The position numbers and the translations under genes were made by a program. Below are positions 30,316 to 39,780 of a DNA stretch of 58,675 bases, piece after piece. Under the pieces are notes generated by a model. The model was not told the origin of the DNA. It made no database searches and was given only the letters and a program-made list of their open reading frames with translations. Location of the stretch: assembly GCA_027577415.1 (NCBI GenBank), contig JANBQS010000024.1, forward strand, positions 1 to 58,675, read 5' to 3'. The first letter of the stretch is position 1, and every line of letters begins with the position of its first letter. This DNA is from Coemansia sp. RSA 922 (Eukaryota > Kickxellomycota > Kickxellomycetes > Kickxellales > Kickxellaceae).

Positions 30316-32508
30316 CTAACCAGAACTGCCAGTCATATCACCACCACCACCACCACGACGTCGACTAGGTGAAGACAAATTGACAACGCTAGACGACCTA
30401 CTAATAGGTGACATCTCAGCAGCCACCGCAGAACTAAGCGACCTATGAAAATGCAAAGGACTCGAATGTTGATCTGGAGCATATTCACCAGCTGGCGACG
30501 AAGGAAGTGAAGTTGTAGTAGCATCATTACTGGCGGACAACAGTGGTCTAGAAAACAGATCCATGACAAACATTGACGGTGTTCGACGCAACTCCGACCT
30601 GAGCGTCTTTTCATACTCACGGGCCCTACCATACGCAGAGTATTCGGCCAGACCCAGTTGCGAGGGACTAAGCTGCGGGTAGCGACCGACTATTAACGGT
30701 TCCATGGGGATGGGCGATGGCGCCCCAGATCCAATCGGCCTACGGAGACGGCGATAGAGCGTGGCTGAGATAAGCCAATACAGCAAGCCCACCAAAAGAA
30801 TACACGCTCCCAACATAACCAACGCCAACGCCACTCTGACAGTAGTGGGCTGAAGCGACCACAGCACTAGCAAGCGGCGAATACCCACAAACTGTAGTGG
30901 CGACCACAGCGAGTCGTCTTTTAATTCAACATCACCTTCGTCCACGCCCGGATTATCAGGCAGCCTGATTCCAGGACTGGATTTGGTCTTGAGCGTGCGC
31001 GAGTTGGGCGGAATGGTACGCGACACTTTCAGCAACAAGGCGCCCAATGTCCACGACACCTCGACGTCGCCTACTTGGTTAACCGATTGGAAGGGCGCGG
31101 GATGAGCCACCTTTCCAGCCACTCCCGGCGTAGCCATTCCACGCGGCACGCCAAAGCCGTTGTGCAAGACGTTGACAAGCCACGCGGCCTTGAAGCACTG
31201 CATCTGCAGCCGCGCAATCACCGCCGAATCGCTGCTGCCGTCGTTTGAAAAATGATGTTGCTGGATGGCCTCGGCCCACGGCAATTGGCAGAACTGCGAA
31301 GCCTGCGCCTCAAACTTTTCGACATCCCACATGCCGCCCAGGCCCAAGTAATCGTGCGACGCGTACCAGTACTCACTAACGCCAACAAAGCGCTGCGTGC
31401 CAAAGTCGATCTCGGGCGCATGCACGCCAGCAAATAGGCAGGGCTCGATGGGACACGCGGTGTTGTTGAGCAGAGGCTCAGTCGCAGCAACGCAGTCAGC
31501 AAAGTGGCCAGTCCCTCGCAGTGCGGCTCGGCTGTCGGTCGTAGGCAGCGTCAGCCCAACAGCCAAGCAAGGATCGTCGACCACTGGCAACTGCGCGCCC
31601 TCACCGGCAGTAGCCCGTGCTCGCAGGATATCAACATACCTGCGCCGAGCCTCGTTCGTGCCATGGCCGAGAAACGTCGCCACAAAAACATGGTGGCTAA
31701 AGTCCGCGCCATCCAAGCTGCGCAGAGTGACCTCGGCCAGGTCGTGCTGGTGGAGCTTTGCCGCCGTTTTGGCCGGCTCAAAGGCAATCTGCGCCGATGC
31801 GCCACCCATGTCGAGAAATCCAAACGAGCGATTGTCTTTCCCGGCAGTGGCAAAGCCGCCCATAAGATAGTTGACTGCCACCCAGCCGTACAGGCCCTCC
31901 AGCTCGCCCGAGACGACTTGGAAGCCCTCCTGGCAGTCCGGCAGCAGGAATTCGTAGTTGGCTCGAGCAAATGCGCATGCATCGTCGAGAATTTGAGACT
32001 GGCGCAATTGAGGCAGCAGCCGCATGCCAGCGGTAGCAAGTAAATACACCGGAGTATGTCGGATCTGCCGCCGTGGAATATGCTGCTGCGCAAAGTCCAA
32101 CAGCGGCCGGATATGCTCTGCGCCTACTCGCTGCGGCCGGTCAGCAAAGCTCGAGATGCCCGGCGACGTCTTGTACGTCCACTGCATGCTAGCGCGTTCA
32201 ATTGCAGGTAAGCCAACCGGTTGCTTGGCATCGTCGTTGCCAGCTCTGTTCTCTCGTTGCTGGAGCGTCGGGTCATCCCATGCATATATCATGACTCGTG
32301 ACCCAGAGCTGCCAGCATCTATTACTATGCCGTACTTGCGCCGGTCAACAGCGGGGTCATTCTCGGCTGGGTCTGCAAGCGAGGGCGAGCTTTCGGCGTA
32401 CAGTGCCCAGCTGAGCGCGCCAAGTAAACAAAGCGCAAGCACTGTGGCAACAACCAGCATGCGATATCGCCGCAGTACGGGGCCGGACCAGCAGCAAAGT
32501 AGGCTCAT
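30316..32508 (-). CDS. YND1: Golgi apyrase (GDA1/CD39 family), Ynd1-like
   Basis: A 730-residue nucleoside di-/triphosphatase of the Golgi lumen, which clears nucleotides released during glycosylation. The apyrase conserved regions are visible: DAGSSGSRV (about 64-72), LLATAGMRLL, SGELEGLYGWVAVNYL with the catalytic glutamate, and LDMGGASAQIAFE. There is a membrane span near the amino end (about 16-38) and a second near 570-590 (ALVMLGACILLVGLLYWLI), followed by a cytosolic Ser-rich tail. Two spans and a long tail match Ynd1 rather than Gda1, which has one. The gene is uninterrupted. Confidence 0.92.
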   Translation of the reverse strand: MSLLCCWSGPVLRRYRMLVVATVLALCLLGALSWALYAESSPSLADPAENDPAVDRRKYGIVIDAGSSGSRVMIYAWDDPTLQQRENRAGNDDAKQPVGLPAIERASMQWTYKTSPGISSFADRPQRVGAEHIRPLLDFAQQHIPRRQIRHTPVYLLATAGMRLLPQLRQSQILDDACAFARANYEFLLPDCQEGFQVVSGELEGLYGWVAVNYLMGGFATAGKDNRSFGFLDMGGASAQIAFEPAKTAAKLHQHDLAEVTLRSLDGADFSHHVFVATFLGHGTNEARRRYVDILRARATAGEGAQLPVVDDPCLAVGLTLPTTDSRAALRGTGHFADCVAATEPLLNNTACPIEPCLFAGVHAPEIDFGTQRFVGVSEYWYASHDYLGLGGMWDVEKFEAQASQFCQLPWAEAIQQHHFSNDGSSDSAVIARLQMQCFKAAWLVNVLHNGFGVPRGMATPGVAGKVAHPAPFQSVNQVGDVEVSWTLGALLLKVSRTIPPNSRTLKTKSSPGIRLPDNPGVDEGDVELKDDSLWSPLQFVGIRRLLVLWSLQPTTVRVALALVMLGACILLVGLLYWLISATLYRRLRRPIGSGAPSPIPMEPLIVGRYPQLSPSQLGLAEYSAYGRAREYEKTLRSELRRTPSMFVMDLFSRPLLSASNDATTTSLPSSPAGEYAPDQHSSPLHFHRSLSSAVAAEMSPISRSSSVVNLSSPSRRRGGGGGDMTGSSG

Positions 32509-32664
32509 TTAGAGTATATACAGAAAATAATAATAAAGGCTGGAATTGGCAAAAAGGTGAAAAAAAAAAAGAAAGAGAAAACAAAATAGGAGTGGCCCAA
32601 ACTACAACAACGTGTGCTTAATTTCTGATTGACTGATCGCATTTTTATTTTTATTTTTTGATAC

Positions 32665-34053
32665 TCAGACGATATATGTGAACTGTCGCGAGATCTTGAA
32701 CTTGAATACTATCAGAATGACAAACGCCACCATCAGTAGCATCCCCGTATACACTATTGGCCACGTGTAGTCAGTGCCATGCCCAACCGTGTCGAGCATC
32801 AGGCTAGTAGTTTGCGCGACTATTAGCGACGAGATAGAGTATGTCATGTAGATCAGACCCGATATGTATGTGATCCGCGATACGCCAAACAACTGCGACA
32901 GGGCGTTCAGAAGCATGCCAACAATAGCCGCCCCAGCTACGCCAAATAATGCCGCAGACGCAATGACTGCTGGAACTGAGGTGAATGGCAGCCAGATGCC
33001 GAGCTGGCTAAACGCCGCCAAAAACACCCAAATAATCAAAATATTGACTGGTCCAAATCGGTCAGCAAGCATGCCAGCCAGAAACCGGCCAAATATCCCC
33101 GACACATTGATGATAGTCACCAGAGACGACCCCAATTTGCTGTGCTCCTTCAGTACGTCAGCCACATATGTCGGCATCAGCAAGTATGGAATGGTGTTGG
33201 GACCCATGGCAAAGAATCCGGCTGCCGCAATAAACATGAACCGCCACTCTGTCACCACTGAAAAGTCTATGAGCTTTTCTGGTCGCTGCTTGCCCGCACG
33301 CCGTGCAATGATTAGTGGTGACAAACCAACGCCCAAAACTATCATAATACATCCGAGTATACGGTTGGACCACTGCCGGCCCACGGTCTCAATACACGTG
33401 CGCGTTAGTAGCGAGATCCACATACCTCCCAATCCGGATCCCAGGTACACTACTGCCAGTGCTAGTCCGCGCCGTTTCTTAATCCACTGCAATGGCACCG
33501 TAACGCCCAAAATATAGGGAAACGATGCTGCCGATCCGTACATAATACCTTGTGTCAGCACCAGCTGCCAGATCTGGGTGCTGAATGACGCCAAGATAAA
33601 CGCCGTGCCCATTAAACACGATGCCACTGCACAGAGTATTCGCGTATCGTACATTTGGCTGAGTATTCCCACTGCCACTCCGCACAAGTTTAGCGTTGTG
33701 TTTTGCGCTGAGCCGATCCACGATATTGTTGCTGTCTTTTCCGCGGCAAACTCGCTAATTACATAGTACTCTTGGTATACGCCGTGCGCACGCGATGCTC
33801 CTAGTGTAATCATTGCCTGTATGCATCCAGCTAGAACAACCATCCACGCAAACCAGCTGTCCTGAGCATAAGGTCCTGCGTATCCATCATCGTCATTATC
33901 AGTATATTTGCCGTTATTCTCTTTTATAGGGCACTTGTTACAGAGCTTGCCGAGTTTTTCAGAGCAAGAATCGCAACCAAGTGTCAGTGACTCTAGCGAT
34001 TTAGTTGATGGTGCGCGTTCTACGCTAGCACTCGGCCTACGATAAATGTTCAT
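32665..34053 (-). CDS. MFS transporter, monocarboxylate-porter (MCT/MCH) type
   Basis: 462 residues from the ATG at 34053. The frame is open for 67 codons further up, but that part is AT-rich leader and gives an implausible polar extension. A cytosolic front with two CxxC pairs (CDSC, CNKC) precedes the first membrane span. DSWFAWMVVLAGC matches the conserved SLC16 opening (usually DGGYGW). Twelve spans fit the hydrophobicity, and a charged central loop (ARRAGKQRPEK) separates the halves. Substrates of fungal MCH proteins vary (carboxylates, riboflavin), so none is assigned. The CxxC pairs could bind metal, which is unusual here. Confidence 0.85.
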   Translation of the reverse strand: MNIYRRPSASVERAPSTKSLESLTLGCDSCSEKLGKLCNKCPIKENNGKYTDNDDDGYAGPYAQDSWFAWMVVLAGCIQAMITLGASRAHGVYQEYYVISEFAAEKTATISWIGSAQNTTLNLCGVAVGILSQMYDTRILCAVASCLMGTAFILASFSTQIWQLVLTQGIMYGSAASFPYILGVTVPLQWIKKRRGLALAVVYLGSGLGGMWISLLTRTCIETVGRQWSNRILGCIMIVLGVGLSPLIIARRAGKQRPEKLIDFSVVTEWRFMFIAAAGFFAMGPNTIPYLLMPTYVADVLKEHSKLGSSLVTIINVSGIFGRFLAGMLADRFGPVNILIIWVFLAAFSQLGIWLPFTSVPAVIASAALFGVAGAAIVGMLLNALSQLFGVSRITYISGLIYMTYSISSLIVAQTTSLMLDTVGHGTDYTWPIVYTGMLLMVAFVILIVFKFKISRQFTYIV

Positions 34054-35364
34054 AATGTCAAAAATTAAATAGAAATAGAAATTATTTTTTGGGCGTTGTG
34101 CCAAGTAAACACCAGGTTTATAATTGGGCCGAGAAGAAAAGACGTGATGCTGATTTTGCAATATGTAGCTAAAGTAAATGAACGAGCGCTGTCCTTTATA
34201 CAAGAAATGTTTGTGACTAGTTATTCTCTGATGCCAAGCCGCTTTTTGTTTCAATACGACGTATTATTTTTCCTTTGTCTAATATAGTCCTCAATGCCTG
34301 TGTTCTTTATAATATCTCCTGTCGAGTAGTATCCTGGTCAGTCGCTGCGGAGAAGGGATAAGAAAACAAACTCATAAATGGCGAGTGTTTGCTTTTGACG
34401 TATACTCAAAAAAAGAGAACATTCCCTGTTGTCCAATTGATGGCTCATACAACGTGGCATTGGTTACTGGGAGACAATAGCTAGCCACAATCAGTAAAAA
34501 ATTTAGTTTATTAGCTTGCTGGTTGATCGTAAGAGTAAAACAATAAAGACACGAGTAATGGCGGCGTGTATAAGCCACGTGTGTGCGAGGTGCCACATTA
34601 CAATCCTTACATTCACTTGCCACATTTAAAGCCACAGGGCGTTTGTCACTCGCCACTCGCCACTCGTCACTCGCCACAGATTCACTAGCCACAACTGGTA
34701 ATAAAAAAAACTTGGTGTATTTCTGGCAATAAGTTTTTGCGATTGGACACCAGTTGCTGCTTTTTTTGTTTCTCCAGTTGTCTCTCTGCACGATTACACG
34801 TGCTCGCTTCAAGGGGGGTAGTTTAGCTGCAGCTCCTCTCGCAATTGCCTCTGAGCATGCTCATGCTTCTTTCTAGTAGGTTGAAAGTACATGCTGTAAA
34901 GCATGCAGTCTCACTGCCCCACCCTCTCGCCCAGAAAACAAAGTGACAATGATGTATATTTCTGTTTCCCCCAATATTTTTTTTGTGCAGTTGAAAGTGC
35001 TCGCTGCTCTTCTCGCCTTGCCCCCTTCCAACCAAACCTGTGCTCTTTTCCAGCTGTTGCTTTGTAGGTTGAAAGTGCATATTTTAAAGAACCCAGTCGT
35101 GCTGCTTCCCTTGCCCAACAAAATTTTTTTTGGGAAAGGTGTGTATCGTTGGGCAAAAGAAAAAGGGACAAAAAAGGAGAGGAAATAATATATTGCTTGC
35201 GGCTTTATAGAAAAGACAGACAACTGCTGCCAGGTGCTTTGTACTGCTCTCTTTTAAGTAGGAGAAAAAATGTCGCACCAAAGCGTTGATATTTGCCTTA
35301 TGCCAATTATGAGAGGTATCGCCATTTCTTTAGCTGCTGCTGCTGCTGCTGCTTCTGTGATTGC
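34054..35364. other. Intergenic with degenerate short repeats
   Basis: No supported gene. (CACTCGC)-like units lie at about 34649-34695, degenerate ttgaaagtgc units at 34878, 34992 and 35067, and a (CTG)n run at 35333-35357. The minus-strand 146-codon frame at 34372-34812 reads through these repeats (VASE/VASD) and is probably not a gene. Confidence 0.5.
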
Positions 35365-35371
35365 TATAAAA
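35365..35371 (+). promoter_or_regulatory. TATA box of the 35491 orphan gene
   Basis: TATAAAA, 126 bp before the ATG at 35491, directly after a CTG repeat. Confidence 0.6.
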
Positions 35372-35490
35372 TAGAGGAAGGGAGGAGCGTCCACAATTTT
35401 TTTCTTGCATTATTCACTAGCTCCATCACCTCCATATTCAGAGCCATATCAGCACTCCAGCCTTTTTTAAAAGCCTTACACAAACAACAA

Positions 35491-35907
35491 ATGAGTTACC
35501 CACTAGATTTTTTAGGATTGCCGGAAGTACACAATGCTGTTGATGTTAATGAGTTTATAGTCAATAACAGCGGCAAAAAAGTCGTTGTTGTTACATCATC
35601 CCCCGATTTGGACGTACGTATGAGGACGAATAGTACATATCATTCAAAGATAATTTCCCAGCTTGGTGACACTGAAATGACTGGTACTAGTGCTATTAAT
35701 GAACCACTTCAATCTTCTGAAGATAATAGCGAGTTTATAGTTTGTAGTTATGAGTTTAAACCTGATACCTGGCTTGCCATGGCAGATATTTTCCTGACAC
35801 AGGAAACCTTGTCTCTTGTAATCTTCCAATGCCTTGGTCCTCAAAGTATTAAGGTTGCTGCAATTGGGCCATTTTCAACTCGTTTGAACAATAATATGTT
35901 TTTTTGA
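35491..35907 (+). CDS. Small orphan protein C
   Basis: 138 residues from the ATG at 35491; the in-frame ATG at 35293 lies before the TATA box. Beta-strand-like segments (KKVVVVTSS, EFIVCSYEF, LSLVIFQCLG) alternate with polar loops, so the protein is probably soluble and folded. There is no signal peptide. It has no sequence similarity that I can see to families A or B but shares their size, AT-rich setting and promoter layout. Function unknown. Confidence 0.6.
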   Translation: MSYPLDFLGLPEVHNAVDVNEFIVNNSGKKVVVVTSSPDLDVRMRTNSTYHSKIISQLGDTEMTGTSAINEPLQSSEDNSEFIVCSYEFKPDTWLAMADIFLTQETLSLVIFQCLGPQSIKVAAIGPFSTRLNNNMFF

Positions 35908-36289
35908 TCTCAAGATTGGCAAGGGTAACTTGTTACTTGTAGGGGCTGCTCACTATGGACATTATTTTTTTTTTTTTAAATTTCTTTGTAGATGACCTAC
36001 TGGCTCTATTTTCACATCTTAGCTTTACATATTGTTGTTATTATAAATATTGCTACTCAACTTGTGTTCTATTTATGGACTGTTGCTCATATACTATTTT
36101 CCTTGCCGCCGCACAGATCTGCCATCACGTGCATATCGGACAAGGATCGACATCTCTTGGTCACACTGATTTCTCTCAGATTTAATTAGCAAGGTCATCA
36201 CTCTGCTTGTTTACACGAGCGACAACAGGTATCGTTTTTTTTTCGTCTTGACTATTATTTTGTATTTTTATTAATTCCATTTTTGTGAA

Positions 36290-38011
36290 ATGTCTCTTTC
36301 TGACGCTGGCGGTGTGCATCGCCCAGACAACGAAGTTCGGAGACCAAGGGTCCCTTCCCCACCCATGTTTCAGTTTACTGTTCAGGGTGGAGTGAACCAT
36401 GATGGCTCCGCACGGCCTGATATTGAGGTAGCTGTGGTTTCCCTGGCGCGGTACACCTTTGCCGACCCTGTCACTGCGATGAACGGGCCGGCACTGCTTG
36501 AGCCGCCAGCCGAGCGTAGCAGAATACTTCCGCCGACACTAGGCTTGGGAGAAGAAGCAGCACGGGGTGTTACTGGCTACGACGACGACGGGCTGATTGC
36601 CGACTTTACTGAGGACCGCTGCAACCGCCAGCTAGCACACATTGCGCGGCGGCTACTGCTTCCTGACTCGTATGTCGAGGCGTGTTATGACTTGCACCAG
36701 TTCTTGGCGACGCGAGCAGTGCTGGAGACAGAGTCCGTGCAGCGCAACGTGTTCAAGTGCCTAAAGATATGTGCACGGCTGTCAAAGCTCCCCGGGTACA
36801 GTATCCAGCTTATGTGGCAGGTCGTCCAGCAAGCACACCAGCTTATCGACATGTTCACTGCGGAGCGCGCTCGCACTATCAGTTTGTGGCTCACTAAGCT
36901 GACGAACCGCATCCGCCTTATGGCTGTCACGCCAGCCTCTGATGGGTCTGCGCCTCCACGCCTTCCAATAGTTCCGCCGCCAGAGCTGCTCCATGCTCAG
37001 ACGCGCGAGAAATTACTGCCATTGCCGTCGATGAGCGTGGCTGCGCTCAACGATGGTGCCTTTAACCGCACGGTAGGAGTCTCGGGCGCCGCGCACTATC
37101 TGGCCAACCCGCTCACCTCAGCGACTCGGCTGTTGACAGCCGGCGCAATCTCATCACCACACCCTCTACCAGTACCGTCACCATTGCAGACGATTTCTGA
37201 TGTGAGCGATTCGCATTACACTAGCACCGAGTCCGACAGCGGCGATGTTGAAGTTAGATTGGCTCCGTTACCTGAGGAGGATTCCAATTTAATTTCTACG
37301 CGCGAGGCCGAGCTAGCGATTATTGAGCTTCAGCTGCGCGAGTTGGAAAATATACCCGCTCACCGAATGGGCCCTATGGTACGCGCCGCACTGAACCTGT
37401 TGGTTGAGATGCGGTTTCGCTTACAGCTAGGACTGCCTCGACAGGCGCTAGCCGCAGAAAACTCGGGAATGAGCAGCAGCAGCGAACAGCCTACGACTCC
37501 CAGCAGCACGTTAGGATTCTTGGCGGATGGCGCTGGAGGTCTGATTAGAAGTAGCAGTGGGCAGGGTGAGAATGACGAGATCCGCATTATTGACTACGTT
37601 TTGGATCAAATATCGACATCGCGTCGACAGCAAGCACTAATTCGCGCTACGGAGGGAGGAAGTAGCGGCAGTAGCTTTGGAATTCCCCTATTTATGATGC
37701 CCCAGTCTCATTCTGGATCTTACTACTCCACCGATACGAGCGAGTATGGTGATGAGGGCGGTCGGCGCCAATTGGCTCGGCTGCCAGCACCAGAATTGCG
37801 CCCAAGCGGCATTCGGCGCAGGCGTAGACACAGATCCGAGTTGGACTCGGAATCCATATCAGTCAGTGATGACGAGAGTGCTAGTGAGGATGAGACTGAA
37901 ATGACTGAAGAGAGCGAGAGTGTAACCGACAATAACACCAGTGCTGGTGACGACTCTGACCAAGAGCGCCGCCGACGAAATCATTTGCGCCGTCGGCTGT
38001 TCCAAATATGA
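36290..38011 (+). CDS. Hypothetical protein with helical domain and acidic Ser-rich tail
   Basis: 573 residues that I do not recognise. Residues 110-215 look like a folded helical domain (RRLLLPDSYVEACYDLHQFL, then FKCLKICARL and LMWQVVQQAHQLIDMF). A second short helical block is near 340-385 (ELAIIELQLRELEN). The remainder is disordered; the end is strongly acidic with a Ser/Glu/Asp run and finishes in RRRRNHLRRRLF, a likely nuclear signal. No signal peptide or membrane span. A nuclear scaffold or chromatin protein is a guess. It converges on the next gene with 87 bp between stops. Confidence 0.7.
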   Translation: MSLSDAGGVHRPDNEVRRPRVPSPPMFQFTVQGGVNHDGSARPDIEVAVVSLARYTFADPVTAMNGPALLEPPAERSRILPPTLGLGEEAARGVTGYDDDGLIADFTEDRCNRQLAHIARRLLLPDSYVEACYDLHQFLATRAVLETESVQRNVFKCLKICARLSKLPGYSIQLMWQVVQQAHQLIDMFTAERARTISLWLTKLTNRIRLMAVTPASDGSAPPRLPIVPPPELLHAQTREKLLPLPSMSVAALNDGAFNRTVGVSGAAHYLANPLTSATRLLTAGAISSPHPLPVPSPLQTISDVSDSHYTSTESDSGDVEVRLAPLPEEDSNLISTREAELAIIELQLRELENIPAHRMGPMVRAALNLLVEMRFRLQLGLPRQALAAENSGMSSSSEQPTTPSSTLGFLADGAGGLIRSSSGQGENDEIRIIDYVLDQISTSRRQQALIRATEGGSSGSSFGIPLFMMPQSHSGSYYSTDTSEYGDEGGRRQLARLPAPELRPSGIRRRRRHRSELDSESISVSDDESASEDETEMTEESESVTDNNTSAGDDSDQERRRRNHLRRRLFQI

Positions 38012-38098
38012 GAGACCTATTTGTATATTTATTAATATTTTTTGATGTCGAAAAAAAAAATTTTGAGCGATTTTTGAATATAGTGTGTAACTATTTCT

Positions 38099-38896
38099 TT
38101 AGACTGCCATCGCGGCGATTACAGCAAAAAGTGCTAGTCCTAGTTTGGCGACTGTCTTGGCTGTTGCGTTAGATTCTACGACGGGGATTTGCTTGTCGCC
38201 ACCCGGTAGAAGGCCCTTGCCAGCCTTGCCGTCAGCAGATGGAGCGACGCCGGTGGCGTGTACGATGCCGTCGTCCCTGGGCTTGGCACGCGGGGCAGAT
38301 CCAGCGCCGGCGCTAGGCAGAAGAGTGGACGCAGCCTCATGCGAAGCATTAAGGTCATTAATATCCCTAGGGAACGACGTCATGGTCTGCTCCTTCTTTC
38401 TGCCCTTATTATTCTTCTCGTCGAGTCGCTGTCTCTCGCGGTCCTTTGCGATCTTGCCAAACTTTGCGGCTTGCGCACAAATAGTGTCCTGATGGCCCTT
38501 GGCTGTCTGCATACCGCCCGAAGCCGTAGGGTCGCCGATGCATGGCGAAAAGCAAGTGGTCATGACACCCGCCCATGTACACTGGCAGTCGAGGTCGTCG
38601 CTGGCGCAAGTGGTTAGTTGCATCGACGCGTGGTTAGTGCATAGCTTGACTTGTCCAGCCAGAGCGCAGACTTCGGCTCGCATCGGCTCGTCTTCGTCAT
38701 CCTGAGGTGCTGGGCGATGCCGAGCTAGGCGAACAACTGGGATGGTTAGTGCGACAATAGGAAGGGCTGGCATTTTTACATTTTCAGGCCAAAAGAGGGT
38801 ATCCGCCGCAGTCGCAATTACTGGACCAGCAGCACAAATACCCGACAAGGCAGTAAGCGAGCCGAGAACGGATACTATCAAGAGTTGACAATGCAT
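38099..38896 (-). CDS. Cys-containing GPI-anchored surface protein
   Basis: 265 residues with a signal peptide (1-22, ending CAAG), a module with cysteines at C-ALAGQVKLC, TTCASDDLDCQC and TTCFSPC spacing, and a Lys/Arg-rich linker. A Gly/Asp spacer and a hydrophobic end (AKLGLALFAVIAAMAV) after ESNATA suggest GPI attachment. The CxC plus CxxxC core resembles the protein at 20146-20748. The basic linker is unusual for a wall protein. Function unknown. Confidence 0.7.
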   Translation of the reverse strand: MHCQLLIVSVLGSLTALSGICAAGPVIATAADTLFWPENVKMPALPIVALTIPVVRLARHRPAPQDDEDEPMRAEVCALAGQVKLCTNHASMQLTTCASDDLDCQCTWAGVMTTCFSPCIGDPTASGGMQTAKGHQDTICAQAAKFGKIAKDRERQRLDEKNNKGRKKEQTMTSFPRDINDLNASHEAASTLLPSAGAGSAPRAKPRDDGIVHATGVAPSADGKAGKGLLPGGDKQIPVVESNATAKTVAKLGLALFAVIAAMAV

Positions 38897-39780
38897 AAAA
38901 AAAAACTATGATACGATATGATGTGGGTTAAACAAATATGTAAAAGATTTCTAGTCGCTGAACAATTTTTTTAAAATAAAAGAAGAGGAATATGTGCAGC
39001 ACTATATGTAAAAAGAGAGATGTTTTGGAAATGTCGTAGACAGAGCCAAAAAGAAAAGTCGCTTGTGCCTAGAACGTGCCGTATTGTTCAATATATCGCA
39101 AAGCCAGGAGGTACGCTCACGAGCACCGTGGGGGCGCTGACGTGTTTCAGTAAGCCATGCTGAGTACTTTACAAATTCCAAGGACTTGGGTCATTATCTA
39201 GCGGCTTTGAATGGAATTGGTACGAAACCACGCACACGAGGCATAGTCTTTTTCTTCTTCTCCTCCACAACAGGCTCTACTCGTGCGCATAGAAAAGGCG
39301 GGGCTACTATAAAGCAACTTTTTTTGATATGAGACCAAAAGTGAAAAATACTCTGGCCACATGTACTTTAAACATTTAGTGTTTCAGAGTACTATGCAGG
39401 CAGGAAAGGGAAAAGTAAAAATAAAAAGTCGCACATATCACTCAAAGCATATTAGGAGAAATCTTTTAGAATGGCTTGAGAGAAATATGCAAGAACCTCT
39501 GGGCTACTAGTTGGAGCCGACCATGACATGGACATGGACATGATAACAGATGCAGTGTATAATTTTGTATACCTGCTATGCCCGCACCATACATGTGACA
39601 AATAATAGAATCAAATACCTTTGCGAAAAAAGAAAAGAAACCTGTATCGCATATTCTGATAAAAAATATTTTAAATATGAATGTTATTTGGGGGAGTATA
39701 TCTACCGTAAGGGGGACACTATGGCCCTGGCTAATAGAAAAAAAGAGAGAAAAGGTGAATGTTGCTAAGAAAATGGAAGC
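38897..39780. other. Intergenic, no gene supported
   Basis: AT-rich gap. A 72-codon frame at 39550-39768 has no supporting feature. Nothing else is recognised. Confidence 0.45.

Noticed and set aside
34054..34254. A 67-residue N-terminal extension of the MFS transporter
   Set aside because: AT-rich leader sequence; the family begins near the ATG at 34053.
34372..34812. A 146-codon minus-strand ORF
   Set aside because: It reads through short CACTCGC-like repeats and has no promoter or family features.
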